A DNA stretch of 64,000 nucleotides from Ciceribacter thiooxidans (lineage in GTDB: Bacteria > Pseudomonadota > Alphaproteobacteria > Rhizobiales > Rhizobiaceae). The DNA lies in contig NZ_CP059896.1 of NCBI RefSeq assembly GCF_014126615.1, positions 3,358,501 through 3,422,500 on the forward strand. The letters run 5' to 3'. The notes below the pieces were generated by a model. That model was not told where the DNA came from. It saw only the letters and a list, made by a program, of their open reading frames with translations, and did no database searches. Position numbers and translations under genes: made by a program. Positions 35,156 through 43,321 of this stretch are shown piece after piece. The stretch's first letter is position 1. Each line of letters begins with the position of its first letter.

Positions 35156-36160
35156 TTACCCGCGCCCCGGCAGCACCCGGTTCGGTGGCCGGTGCCCGTC
35201 GAAGAAGGTGCGAATGTTGATGATGACCTTATCGCCCATGTCGATACGGCCTTCGATAGTCGCGGATCCCGTATGCGGGAGCAGCACAACCTTGCCCTCC
35301 GCTGCGAGCTTCACCAGCTTCGGATTGATCGCCGGTTCGTTTTCGAAAACGTCGAGGCCGGCACCAGCGATCTTGCCCTCGCGCAGGCACTGGATCAGTG
35401 CCGCTTCATCAATGATGTCGCCGCGAGCGGTGTTGACGATGTAGCTGGTCGGCTGCATCAACGCGAGCCGGCGCGCAGACAGGAGATGGAAGGTGGCGGG
35501 CGTCGAGGGGCAGTTGACCGACACGATATCCACCCGGGCAAGCATCTGGTCGAGACTGTCCCAGTAGGTGGCCTCAAGAGCCTCTTCGGTCGCCGGGTTT
35601 ACGCGCTTGCGGTTGTGATAATGGATCGACAGGCCGAAGGCCTTGGCACGCCGGGCGACAGCGGTGCCGATACGCCCCATGCCAATAATGCCGATCCGCT
35701 TGCCCCATATCCGGCGTCCAAGCATCCAGGTCGGCGACCATCCCGCCCACCCGCCGGGATTTTCGATCAGGATGCGAGCCCCTTCGACAAGCCTGCGCGG
35801 CACGGCCAGAATGAGCGCCATGGTCATGTCCGCGGTGTCCTCGGTCAATACGTTCGGCGTATTGGTGACTGTGATGCCCCTGCGTGCCGCAGCGTCGACG
35901 TCGATATGGTCGATACCGTTCGAGAAGCTCGCGATCAGCTTCATCTGCGGGCCGGCCTGTTCGATAAGAGCCGCGTCGATCCGGTCGGTGACGGTCGGCA
36001 CGAGGACATCCGCCGTCTGCATCGCCGCCACCAGTTCGGGCTGGCTGCGGGGGCTATCGTCTATGTTGAGCTCGGCATCGAAGAGTTCACGCATCCGGGT
36101 TTCCACGGCGTCGGGCAGTTTCCGAGTTATGTAAACCTTCGGTCTTTTCTTATTCGTCAT
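35156..36160 (-). CDS. D-isomer specific 2-hydroxyacid dehydrogenase (glyoxylate/hydroxypyruvate reductase type)
   Basis: The 334-residue NAD(P)-dependent dehydrogenase has the Rossmann motif GIIGMGRIGTAVARR (about 156-170), the catalytic arginine in NTARGDIIDE, the glutamate in DVFENEP and the histidine in LLPHTGSAT. The family reduces glyoxylate, hydroxypyruvate or related 2-oxoacids. The N-terminus MTNKKRPKVYITRKLP fits a GyaR-like enzyme. Upstream, a GAACGTTC palindrome (36164-36171) and a diverging SH3-protein gene are present. Confidence 0.88.
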   Translation of the reverse strand: MTNKKRPKVYITRKLPDAVETRMRELFDAELNIDDSPRSQPELVAAMQTADVLVPTVTDRIDAALIEQAGPQMKLIASFSNGIDHIDVDAAARRGITVTNTPNVLTEDTADMTMALILAVPRRLVEGARILIENPGGWAGWSPTWMLGRRIWGKRIGIIGMGRIGTAVARRAKAFGLSIHYHNRKRVNPATEEALEATYWDSLDQMLARVDIVSVNCPSTPATFHLLSARRLALMQPTSYIVNTARGDIIDEAALIQCLREGKIAGAGLDVFENEPAINPKLVKLAAEGKVVLLPHTGSATIEGRIDMGDKVIINIRTFFDGHRPPNRVLPGRG

Positions 36161-36357
36161 GGGAACGTTCGATACCTTGTTCAGAGGTCATTAACCAAGT
36201 GCGATGATAATCCCACCATTCAGGGCAATTTCTACCAAACCCGCGGGCGAAGACAAACAAAACTCTCAACGACGGACTTGGGTTTTCGTCGCAGAGCCGC
36301 CGCAGCGGCGCAAGCCTGCCGGAAGGGGCCCTGACCTCGTTGGATTATGGAAAGATC

Positions 36358-36891
36358 ATGCGTGAACTTGTGCTTCGAATCGGTCTCGCGACAAGTCTGG
36401 TCCTCGCAGTGACCGTCGCAGCTCCTGCCGTCGCCGGAGCCCAGGTATCGAAAGGCCTGAGCGGCCTGCCCCTTCCACGTTTCGTCAGCCTCAAGGCCAA
36501 GCGTGTCAACATGCGCATCGGGCCGAGCACCGACTACGCGGTCTCCTGGCTTTATCTCAAGTCCGGACTGCCAGTCGAAATTATCCAGGAATACGACAAC
36601 TGGCGACGCATCCGTGACGCCGACGGGACCGAAGGCTGGGTGAACCAGTCGTTGCTTTCAGGCGAGCGAACGGCAATCGCCGCCCCGTGGATGCGTGGCG
36701 ACAATGTCTATGTAAACCTGCGGCGCGATTCACTACCGACCGCGACTGTCGTTGCGAAACTGGAGCCGGGCGTGGTGCTGACGCTGGACGAGTGCACCGG
36801 CAACTGGTGCCATGCCGAAGCAAACGGCGTGGAAGGCTGGGTTTCTCAGGCGGAGATTTGGGGCGCCTATCCTGGAGAAGCCTTCAAATAA
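36358..36891 (+). CDS. Secreted protein with two bacterial SH3 domains
   Basis: After a signal peptide (MRELVLRIGLATSLVLAVTV... to about AGAQ, residue 30) the 177-residue protein has two SH3b repeats: VNMRIGPSTDYAVSWLYLKSG (split, about 46-105) and VYVNLRRDSLPTATVVAKLEPG (about 118-175), both with the WxxxxGxxGWV pattern (EGWVNQ, EGWVSQ). SH3b proteins commonly bind peptidoglycan or periplasmic partners; the role here is unknown. ATG 36358 has GGA 7 bases before it; a TTG at 36340 has none. The last 8 bases overlap the convergent kinase gene. Confidence 0.85.
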   Translation: MRELVLRIGLATSLVLAVTVAAPAVAGAQVSKGLSGLPLPRFVSLKAKRVNMRIGPSTDYAVSWLYLKSGLPVEIIQEYDNWRRIRDADGTEGWVNQSLLSGERTAIAAPWMRGDNVYVNLRRDSLPTATVVAKLEPGVVLTLDECTGNWCHAEANGVEGWVSQAEIWGAYPGEAFK

Positions 36892-37876
36892 GGCCGAGTT
36901 CCCGGCCGGCCTGCTCGAGCGAAATCAGCGGACGCGGGCCGATCTGCTGAATGACCACACCAGCGGCAAAGCAACCGAGACGTCCACAGTCATAGAGCGA
37001 ACGCCCCTGCGTGTAGCCATAGAGGAAACCGGCAGCGAAGAGATCGCCTGCACCGGTGGTGTCGACGAGTTCCTCGATATGCAGCGCGTCGACACGAATG
37101 CGTTCCGCTCCCTTTACGACCACGGCACCCTTCTCGCTCATGGTCACGGCTGCCAGCTTGCAATCCCGGGCCAGCCGGTCAAGCGCGAGGTCGAAATCAT
37201 CCGTCTCGTAAAGTGCGAGTACTTCCTGCGTGTTCGAAAAGACGATGTCGACCGTTCCCGAGCGCATGAGATCGAGAAATTCGGCGCGATATCGATCAAC
37301 ACAGAAGCTGTCTGAGAGCGTCATCGACATTTCGCGCCCGTTCTCGTGAGCAATACGCGCGCAATCGAGGATGGCCTGCTTCGCACGCGGCGGATCCCAC
37401 AGATATCCTTCGAAATAGGTGACCTTCGATGATGCGACGACCTCCGGCTCGACATCCTCGGGCCCGAACTCGACGCAGGCGCCGAGATGCGTGTTCATCG
37501 AACGCTCTCCGTCACTCGTCACGAAGATCATGCTGCGCGCCGTCGGCGGATTGCAGCCCTTCGGCCGCGTCTCATAGTGCACACCCTGGGCGCGGATATC
37601 GTGAATGAAGATCTTGCCGATCTGGTCGTCGGCCACCTTCCCGAAATAGGCGGCCTTTCCTCCAAGATTAGCAATGCCCGCGGCGGTATTGCCGGCGCTG
37701 CCACCTGACGCTTCCACGGCCGGCCCCATCAGACCGTAGAGCTTCTCCGCACGTTCCGCGTCGATCAGGTTCATGGCGCCCTTGGTAATCGCGTTCTCCG
37801 TCAGGAAGCTGTCGTCACATCTGGAAATGATGTCGACAATGGCGTTGCCCACCGTGAGCACATCGAACTTGACCAT
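36884..37876 (-). CDS. PfkB-family sugar kinase, adenosine kinase-like
   Basis: A 330-residue ribokinase-fold enzyme with GGSAGNTAAGIANLGG (about 58-73), the anion-hole/catalytic motif DTTGAGDLFAAGFLYGY near the C-terminus and NTQEVLALY before the nucleotide site. Rhizobial members of this group are annotated as adenosine kinase, and sequence features agree, but fructokinase-like substrates cannot be excluded. ATG 37876 (MVKFDVLTVGNAIVD) is chosen over upstream codons. It overlaps the SH3 gene at its 3' end. Confidence 0.87.
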   Translation of the reverse strand: MVKFDVLTVGNAIVDIISRCDDSFLTENAITKGAMNLIDAERAEKLYGLMGPAVEASGGSAGNTAAGIANLGGKAAYFGKVADDQIGKIFIHDIRAQGVHYETRPKGCNPPTARSMIFVTSDGERSMNTHLGACVEFGPEDVEPEVVASSKVTYFEGYLWDPPRAKQAILDCARIAHENGREMSMTLSDSFCVDRYRAEFLDLMRSGTVDIVFSNTQEVLALYETDDFDLALDRLARDCKLAAVTMSEKGAVVVKGAERIRVDALHIEELVDTTGAGDLFAAGFLYGYTQGRSLYDCGRLGCFAAGVVIQQIGPRPLISLEQAGRELGLI

Positions 37877-37997
37877 GAATTGCGTATCCCCTCTGAGACG
37901 TGTCCGTCGCAGGTCATAGCGTTTTTTCTGTCGTTGGAAAGGCCAAAGGCCGGCCCGTGACGATTTCACGCCGTCATACGGACGTTATATCGGACAG

Positions 37998-38208
37998 GTA
38001 GCATTCCTTACGTGCCCGGGTGTAGTTCCCGATCCCCGGGCATCAACGGAGGGAGCTATCACCTCCCGACACCGGATTGCCGTCAGCCACGGATGTACTG
38101 GCGGCGTCGCAATTCGGCGGTTGGTGCGGCAATGTCACAAGGCTCGCGGATCAACGTCTGGAAAGGCACCCGCTCCGGACTTGCGACTGGTCGTCGCGGA
38201 ACTGCAAC
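37998..38208 (+). ncRNA. Structured RNA, possibly 6S RNA (ssrS)
   Basis: The 381-base gap between two genes contains a TTATAT -10-like box (37985-37990) and then a dense set of pairings: GCATTCC (38001-38007) with GGAACTGC (38198-38205, one bulge), CGGGTG (38017-38022) with CACCCG (38167-38172), and an apical arm where GCCGTCAG (38079-38086) pairs with CTGGCGGC (38098-38105) and GGATT (38074-38078) with AATTC (38111-38115). GCGGTTGGTG at 38117-38126 also occurs in E. coli 6S RNA. A long closed stem with a central bubble is the 6S plan. A rival 9-base hairpin near the 5' end and the length of about 200 nt leave doubt. Ends are approximate. Confidence 0.45.
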
Positions 38209-38257
38209 GTTAGAGTGAGGTCTCCCCCGTCCCGCCCTTTCGAGAGCATCTCCCCGA

Positions 38258-39202
38258 ATGCCTGAAATCACGCTGAACGTCCTGCCGATCTTCATCCTCA
38301 TTCTGATCGGGTGGGCCCTGGTCAGAACCGGACTGCTCAAGGACGAACTCGGGGATTCGCTCGGAGAGTTCGTCTTCAAGGTCGCAGTCCCTGTCCTTCT
38401 CTTCCGGACGATCGCGGAAGCCGACTTTCACGGCGCCTCTCCCTTCCGGCTCTGGATCGCCTATTTCGCCGGCGTCGGCGTGACATGGACCGTAGGCCAT
38501 CTGGTCGCAACGCGGGTTTTCGAGCGCGACGCGCGCGTTGGCGTCTTGGCGGGTGTCTCTTCCGCCTTCGCAAACAACGTCTTCATCGGCCTGCCCCTCG
38601 TCAGCCGGATCGTCGGCAGCGACGGCATCGTCGCACTCTCCATTCTTCTGGCGGTCCATCTGCCACTCATGATGATCATCGGCACGGTGCTGATGGAGCA
38701 GGCCGAACGAAAAATCGGCGGCGGTAGTTCACGCGGCCTGCTCTCCATTCTCAGGCAAATCGCCGGCAACCTTGTCCGCAACCCGCTGGTGATCGGCCTT
38801 GCGGCCGGTGTCGTCGCACATGTCTCCGGATTGCCGATCCCTGACGTCCTGGACAACGTGGTCAACCAGATCGCAGCGATGGCTGCGCCCACGGCGCTTC
38901 TCTCATTGGGCATGGCTCTCAACAAATACGGCGTGTCGGGAAATTTCCGCATCGCCGGCGCGATCTCGGCCCTGAAGCTCCTGTTGATGCCGGCCTGCGT
39001 CTGGACCGCGTGTCACCTGCTCGGCCTCGGCCCTGAATGGACCATGGCGATGGTGCTGACATCCTCCGTGCCAACCGGCATTAACGCGTGGCTCATCGCC
39101 AACCGTTTCGGTGTCGGGCACGGCCTCGCCGCCTCGACGATCACGCTCACGACGGCAGCCGGTGTGGCGACCGTTACCTTCTGGGCGTGGCTATTGAGCT
39201 GA
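38258..39202 (+). CDS. AEC-family (auxin efflux carrier-like) permease
   Basis: The 314-residue protein has about ten membrane segments in two groups of five with a short central loop, and the AEC features FVFKVAVPVLLFRTI, GVSSAFANNVFIGLPLV and the C-terminal SSVPTGINAWLIA. Bacterial members export or import small organic acids such as malate; the substrate here is unknown. No strong ribosome site is present (GAGAGCATCTCCCCGA). The gene follows the structured RNA and faces cycM. Confidence 0.88.
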   Translation: MPEITLNVLPIFILILIGWALVRTGLLKDELGDSLGEFVFKVAVPVLLFRTIAEADFHGASPFRLWIAYFAGVGVTWTVGHLVATRVFERDARVGVLAGVSSAFANNVFIGLPLVSRIVGSDGIVALSILLAVHLPLMMIIGTVLMEQAERKIGGGSSRGLLSILRQIAGNLVRNPLVIGLAAGVVAHVSGLPIPDVLDNVVNQIAAMAAPTALLSLGMALNKYGVSGNFRIAGAISALKLLLMPACVWTACHLLGLGPEWTMAMVLTSSVPTGINAWLIANRFGVGHGLAASTITLTTAAGVATVTFWAWLLS

Positions 39203-39242
39203 ACGATTGCCACGAAACCCGAAGCCGGGTCCAAGCTCGGCA

Positions 39243-39276
39243 GAACAAACAAAAATGCCCGGCAAACGCCGGGCAT
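39243..39276 (-). terminator. Intrinsic terminator of cycM
   Basis: ATGCCCGGC and GCCGGGCAT form a 9-base stem with an AAAC loop (39255-39276). On the minus strand it is followed by TTTTTGTTTGTT, so it ends cycM transcripts; it can also slow the convergent permease message. Confidence 0.82.
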
Positions 39277-39303
39277 CCTATACGAGATCGCTCGAGAAGC
39301 TGA

Positions 39304-39864
39304 TCAGTTCGTCGGCGTCGGAAGAGGAGCCGGTACGTCGGACAACGTACGCAGATAGGCAATCAGGTCCGCACGTTCCTTTTCGTTCTTCAGGCCGGCA
39401 AAACCCATTGCCGTGCCGGCAACGAATTTCTTCGGAGCCGTAATGAAATGGTTCAGATTCTCATAGGTCCAGGTTGTCGATCCGCCCTGCGAAAAGTCCT
39501 TCATCGCGGCCGAATAGCCGAAGCCTTCGTGCGAAGCGACCGGGCGATCGACGACGCCGTAGAGGTTCGGACCAACCTTGTTCGGCCCGCCCTTCGAACC
39601 GTCATGACAGCTCGTGCACTTCTTGAAGACCTTTTCTCCGGCGGCGGCATCAGCAGTTGCAAGCAGGGTCGCGATCGGAGTTTCCGCTGCAGCGGCCGTT
39701 TCGGCACCGGCTTCGGGCTGTGCAGCGCCTTCCGCAACGATGGCATAGCCTTCCTTTTCCGGCTTCTCCGAGCGGAAGATGCCTTCAGAGGCGATGGACA
39801 CCGTCATCAGAACGAAGACGGTACCAAGCAGAGCTCCAACGCCCATGTTCACATATGAGTTCAT
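39304..39864 (-). CDS. cycM: CycM-type membrane-anchored cytochrome c
   Basis: The 186-residue protein has an uncleaved N-terminal anchor (about 5-25), a P/A/E-rich linker (35-75) and a class I cytochrome c domain with haem site C83-T-S-C86-H87 and the distal methionine in TAMGFAGL. CycM links the bc1 complex to the aa3 oxidase in rhizobia. GGGGAGC lies 8 bases before ATG 39864 on the minus strand. It is divergent from kdsB. Confidence 0.93.
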   Translation of the reverse strand: MNSYVNMGVGALLGTVFVLMTVSIASEGIFRSEKPEKEGYAIVAEGAAQPEAGAETAAAAETPIATLLATADAAAGEKVFKKCTSCHDGSKGGPNKVGPNLYGVVDRPVASHEGFGYSAAMKDFSQGGSTTWTYENLNHFITAPKKFVAGTAMGFAGLKNEKERADLIAYLRTLSDVPAPLPTPTN

Positions 39865-40016
39865 CTGCAAACGCTCCCCATGCAGCCGGCGGTCACGAAC
39901 CGGACGATCTTGAAATCGGGCGGAACCTATGTCTTTTGCTTGACAGTTGCAACACGATTGTGGTCCCGGAATTGGGACTTTTTGACACTTTTCCTGCGGG
40001 ATTAGAAGGGCCGGCG

Positions 40017-40775
40017 ATGAACAAACCCGTTTTCGAGAAGACACTGGTATTGATACCGGCCCGCATGGCTTCGACCCGCCTGCCCGGCAAGCCTCTCGCT
40101 GACATCTGTGGCCAACCGATGATCGTACAGGTGGCCCGTCGTGCGCGAGAGGCCGACGTCGGGCGGATAATCGTGGCGGTCGACGACCCCCGTACCTTCG
40201 AGGCTGTCGAGAAGGCCGGCTTCGAGGTCGTCATGACGCGGGCGGATCACCCCTCGGGCTCGGACCGCATCCATGAAGCGCTGGCCAAAGCCGACCCCGA
40301 TCGCCAGATAGAAACAGTCATAAATGTTCAGGGCGACCTGCCGACGATCGAAGCCGAGACGATCCGTGCAGCCCTTCGACCGCTGGAAGACGAGCAGACG
40401 GACATCGCGACCCTGACGGTCGAGATCACGGACGAGGAAGAAAAGACCAACCCGAACGTCGTCAAGGTCGTCGGCTCGCCACTTTCGGAAAGTCGCCTTC
40501 GGGCGCTCTACTTCACCCGCGCGACCGCTCCCCACGGCACCGGACCGCTCTATCATCATATCGGCCTCTATGCCTATCGCCGGGCGGCGCTCGAGAAATT
40601 CGTCGCTTTGCCGCCCTCACCTCTTGAGAAACGAGAATCACTTGAGCAATTGCGCGCGCTCGAAGCCGGGATGCGAATCGACGTTGAGATCGTCAAGTCG
40701 ATCCCGCTCGGCGTCGATACCCCTGCAGACCTCGAAAAGGCGCGGCAGATCCTTGCCGCCAGAGACAACCAGTAA
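40017..40775 (+). CDS. kdsB: CMP-KDO synthetase
   Basis: The 252-residue enzyme activates KDO with CTP for lipopolysaccharide inner core synthesis. The nucleotidyltransferase loop [15 protein letters not shown] is at about 13-27, with [10 protein letters not shown] and [12 protein letters not shown] later. I chose ATG 40017 ([17 protein letters not shown]), preceded by GAAGGG; the long upstream extension of the frame is antisense to cycM and not coding. pheA follows after 12 bases. Confidence 0.95.
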   Translation: MNKPVFEKTLVLIPARMASTRLPGKPLADICGQPMIVQVARRAREADVGRIIVAVDDPRTFEAVEKAGFEVVMTRADHPSGSDRIHEALAKADPDRQIETVINVQGDLPTIEAETIRAALRPLEDEQTDIATLTVEITDEEEKTNPNVVKVVGSPLSESRLRALYFTRATAPHGTGPLYHHIGLYAYRRAALEKFVALPPSPLEKRESLEQLRALEAGMRIDVEIVKSIPLGVDTPADLEKARQILAARDNQ

Positions 40776-40787
40776 CGGACCCTTTCG

Positions 40788-41642
40788 ATGACAACCAAGA
40801 CCAACAAAATTGCCTTCCAGGGAGATTTCGGCGCGAATTCCGACATGGCCTGTCGAGACATGTTTCCCGACATGTCGCCACTACCCTGTCCGACATTCGA
40901 GGACGCCTTCGTCGCCGTAGAAAATGGCGATGCCGATCTCGCAATGATCCCGATCGAAAATACCATCGCTGGACGCGTAGCCGACATTCATCACTTGCTG
41001 CCAGAGTCCCGTCTGCACATTGTCGGCGAGTACTTCATGCCGATCCGCTTCCAGCTGATGGTGCTTCCCGGCGTCGCGAGGGACGAGATCCTCACGGTCC
41101 ACAGCCATATCCATGCACTTGGGCAATGCCGCAAGATCATCCGCAACAGTGGCTGGAAGCCGGTCGTCGCCGGCGATACCGCCGGTGCGGCAAAGCTGGT
41201 CGCCGAAACCGGCGAGCGATCCATGGCCGCTCTTGCACCGCGTCTTGCCGCCGATCTCTATGGCCTCGAAATCATTGCCGAGAACGTCGAGGATACCGAG
41301 AACAACGTTACCCGCTTCGTCGTGCTGTCACGCGACGAGACCATTGCCAAGCGTTCGTCGCCTGAAGAGCTCATCGTCACCACCTTCATCTTCAACGTCC
41401 GGAACATTCCGGCCGCGCTCTACAAGGCGCTCGGCGGCTTTGCGACCAACGGCATCAACATGACGAAGTTGGAAAGCTACCAGATCGGCGGCAAATTCGT
41501 CGCCACCCAATTCTATGCGGATATCGAAGGCCATCCGGACGACACGTCGGTCATGCAAGCCCTGGAAGAACTGCGTTTCTTCTCGGAAAAAGTCCGCATT
41601 CTCGGCGTCTACAAGGGTCACCCGATGCGGGGCAAGCTCTAG
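40788..41642 (+). CDS. pheA: Prephenate dehydratase
   Basis: A 284-residue monofunctional prephenate dehydratase making phenylpyruvate in phenylalanine synthesis. The catalytic region includes IPIENTIAGRV and the NNVTRFVVL (TRF) motif; the C-terminal ACT domain (about 200-280) has KLESYQIGG, the allosteric phenylalanine site. No chorismate mutase domain is fused, unlike E. coli PheA. It follows kdsB by 12 bases, a pairing common in Rhizobiales. Confidence 0.95.
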   Translation: MTTKTNKIAFQGDFGANSDMACRDMFPDMSPLPCPTFEDAFVAVENGDADLAMIPIENTIAGRVADIHHLLPESRLHIVGEYFMPIRFQLMVLPGVARDEILTVHSHIHALGQCRKIIRNSGWKPVVAGDTAGAAKLVAETGERSMAALAPRLAADLYGLEIIAENVEDTENNVTRFVVLSRDETIAKRSSPEELIVTTFIFNVRNIPAALYKALGGFATNGINMTKLESYQIGGKFVATQFYADIEGHPDDTSVMQALEELRFFSEKVRILGVYKGHPMRGKL

Positions 41643-41690
41643 GTCCGCTGGATCCCGGAAATCACGGTTTCCCGCTGCTTCGGCGGAACC

Positions 41691-42650
41691 TCAATGGGGC
41701 CAGTCCAGCCAGTCGCGCAGCAGGCGATTGGCGATGGTCCCTTCTATCGGCGTCGTCCAGCCGTTGGCGGCTTGCGACGCCATCATCTCCTCGACTTCGT
41801 TCCTCGTGAACCACCGGCAGTCGGCAAGCTCGAAGGTATCGCGGCTGATGTCACTCGACAGCGCCTCGGCAAAGCACCCGATCATCATCTGATGCGGCAT
41901 GGGCCAAGGCTGCGAAGCGTGATAACGCACCCGGCCGATCTCGATTCCCGCCTCTTCGTAAGTTTCGCGACGAACCGCATTCTCGATCGTTTCGCCCGGC
42001 TCCACGAAGCCCGCCAGACAAGAATACATGCCGTCCGGAAAGCGGTGATTGCGTCCGAGGAGGCACAGGTCGCGCGTCTCGTCGATCGCCAGCATGATCG
42101 CAACCGGATCCGTGCGAGGGAAGATTGTGTGGTCACAGGTTTGGCAGACCCGCTTATACCCGCCGATTCTGCTCGCCATGGCACTGCCGCAGCGGCCGCA
42201 GAACCGGTTGTCCAGGTTCCACTGGAGAAGGCTGAGCGCCTGCGCCGCCTCGCCCTGCAGATCGTCCCCGACCAGCGCGTCGCGAAAAAGCGAACGAGCA
42301 TCGGCGGCCTTGTAATGATTGACAAGTTCCTCCGCGGCGCTTCGCACAGGCACCGCGAGCCGCGGCTCGCCCGTGGGCTGGAATCCCAGCAGAATCGCGT
42401 TGTCGAAATCGGGATCCAGCTCCGGCAATTCATAGGGCGCGAACAGCGGATCAAGAACCTGCCCGTCGTGCTTGAGGATGAGCTTCGGCCCGGCGAATGC
42501 AAGAATATGGGCGCCTTCGACGGCGAGCGCCTGCTCGAGGCAGTCCTCTTCGCGGTGTTCGCTGCGACGGTCGAGTCCGTTCCTGGAAAAGGCGGTAAGT
42601 GTGCTGGCTTCGGGATGCGGAGTGTCGAGATCGAAAATGGATTTGCTCAT
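41691..42650 (-). CDS. nudC: NADH pyrophosphatase (NudC type)
   Basis: The 319-residue protein has an N-terminal domain, a zinc ribbon with two CxxC pairs (CGRC and CQTC), and the Nudix box GFVEPGETIENAVRRETYEE (written in part) followed by the NudC mark SQPWPMPHQMM. It hydrolyses NAD(H) and may remove NAD caps from RNA. Its ATG overlaps the stop of the upstream HIT gene (ATGA), so both are translated from one message. Confidence 0.94.
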   Translation of the reverse strand: MSKSIFDLDTPHPEASTLTAFSRNGLDRRSEHREEDCLEQALAVEGAHILAFAGPKLILKHDGQVLDPLFAPYELPELDPDFDNAILLGFQPTGEPRLAVPVRSAAEELVNHYKAADARSLFRDALVGDDLQGEAAQALSLLQWNLDNRFCGRCGSAMASRIGGYKRVCQTCDHTIFPRTDPVAIMLAIDETRDLCLLGRNHRFPDGMYSCLAGFVEPGETIENAVRRETYEEAGIEIGRVRYHASQPWPMPHQMMIGCFAEALSSDISRDTFELADCRWFTRNEVEEMMASQAANGWTTPIEGTIANRLLRDWLDWPH

Positions 42651-43057
42651 GACTGAAGGGCTTCGAGGAACTTCCGTTTGAATTCACCGCAAGGCTGGGC
42701 CTCATAGGGAACGGCAGAGCCGTGCCCCCACACGGGGCCAGGCCAGTTCGCGTCCCCTTCGAAGCGCGCGATGACGTGAACATGAAGCTGTCGAACGATA
42801 TTGCCAAGAGCGCCCACGTTGATTTTGACGGCGCCCGTCGCCTTCTTCAGCGCAGACGCCACCAGATTCTGCTCGAAGGTCAGCACTGCCTGGTCAAGCG
42901 GCGTGAGTTCGAAGACTTCGCTGACATCCGGACGTTGCGGAACGAGAACCAGCCAAGGCCAACGGCTGTCGCGCATAAGCCGGACATCGCACAGGCCGAG
43001 CAGCGTCAGGCGCTCGCTGTCGCGCGTCAGTCTCTCATCGAGCTCGAACTTGACCAA
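42647..43057 (-). CDS. HIT-family hydrolase
   Basis: The 136-residue protein has the histidine triad region LHVHVIARF and the RWPWLVLVPQRPDVSEVFEL segment found in a rhizobial HIT branch. It probably hydrolyses nucleotide phosphoesters. I chose TTG 43057 (LVKFELDERL) because a full GGAGG stands 6 bases before it; the in-frame ATG at 43090 has no ribosome site. It is linked to nudC by an ATGA overlap and is divergent from ffs. Confidence 0.85.
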   Translation of the reverse strand: MVKFELDERLTRDSERLTLLGLCDVRLMRDSRWPWLVLVPQRPDVSEVFELTPLDQAVLTFEQNLVASALKKATGAVKINVGALGNIVRQLHVHVIARFEGDANWPGPVWGHGSAVPYEAQPCGEFKRKFLEALQS

Positions 43058-43111
43058 GCATGCCTCCTTTTCCAGCGTTTCTCCATACATAGCAGTTTTT
43101 TGGTGGCTTGG

Positions 43112-43140
43112 CTTGCATTTGCTTCCGTAATTGCCGATAT
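43112..43140 (+). promoter_or_regulatory. Promoter of ffs
   Basis: CTTGCA (43112-43117) and CGATAT (43135-43140) are separated by exactly 17 bases and match the alphaproteobacterial CTTGAC-N17-CTATAT consensus closely. Transcription would start near 43146, at the SRP RNA 5' end. Confidence 0.7.
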
Positions 43141-43145
43141 GTGCT

Positions 43146-43246
43146 CCCGGGAGGTTGGTGGTGGACGAGCCACTCGCCAACCGGGTCAGGTCCGGAAGGA
43201 AGCAGCCCTAACGAGCCCGGCACGGGTCACCGTGCCAGCCTCCCAC
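43146..43246 (+). ncRNA. ffs: Signal recognition particle 4.5S RNA
   Basis: The conserved apical domain of bacterial SRP RNA is present: GGTCAGGTCCGGAAGGAAGC (43185-43204), with the GGAAG tetraloop region, and flanking arms that pair (GGGAGG at 43149-43154 with CCTCCC at 43238-43243). It binds Ffh and FtsY for co-translational membrane targeting. Ends are set from the promoter and the closing stem and may be off by a few bases. ffs just before dnaX is a usual arrangement. Confidence 0.95.
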
Positions 43247-43321
43247 CTTCCGTTCCCCAAGGCCGGCAGGATTGCAGGGTCGAGAGACCCGAACGGGACG
43301 ACTCTAACGCTGGCAGGAGCG

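Noticed and set aside
36164..36171. GAACGTTC palindrome upstream of the 2-hydroxyacid dehydrogenase
   Set aside because: Eight bases are too short to claim an operator and no second copy is nearby.
38012..38218. Possible 68-codon small gene before the AEC permease
   Set aside because: No ribosome site, unusual composition, and the bases are better explained by RNA pairing.
39939..39967. CTTGAC promoter for kdsB
   Set aside because: The -35 is perfect but the position 17 bases later (GGTCCC) is not a -10 box.
42722..43321. 200-codon upstream extension of dnaX
   Set aside because: It runs through the SRP RNA gene and antisense to the HIT gene; ATG 43322 has a ribosome site and matches the family N-terminus.
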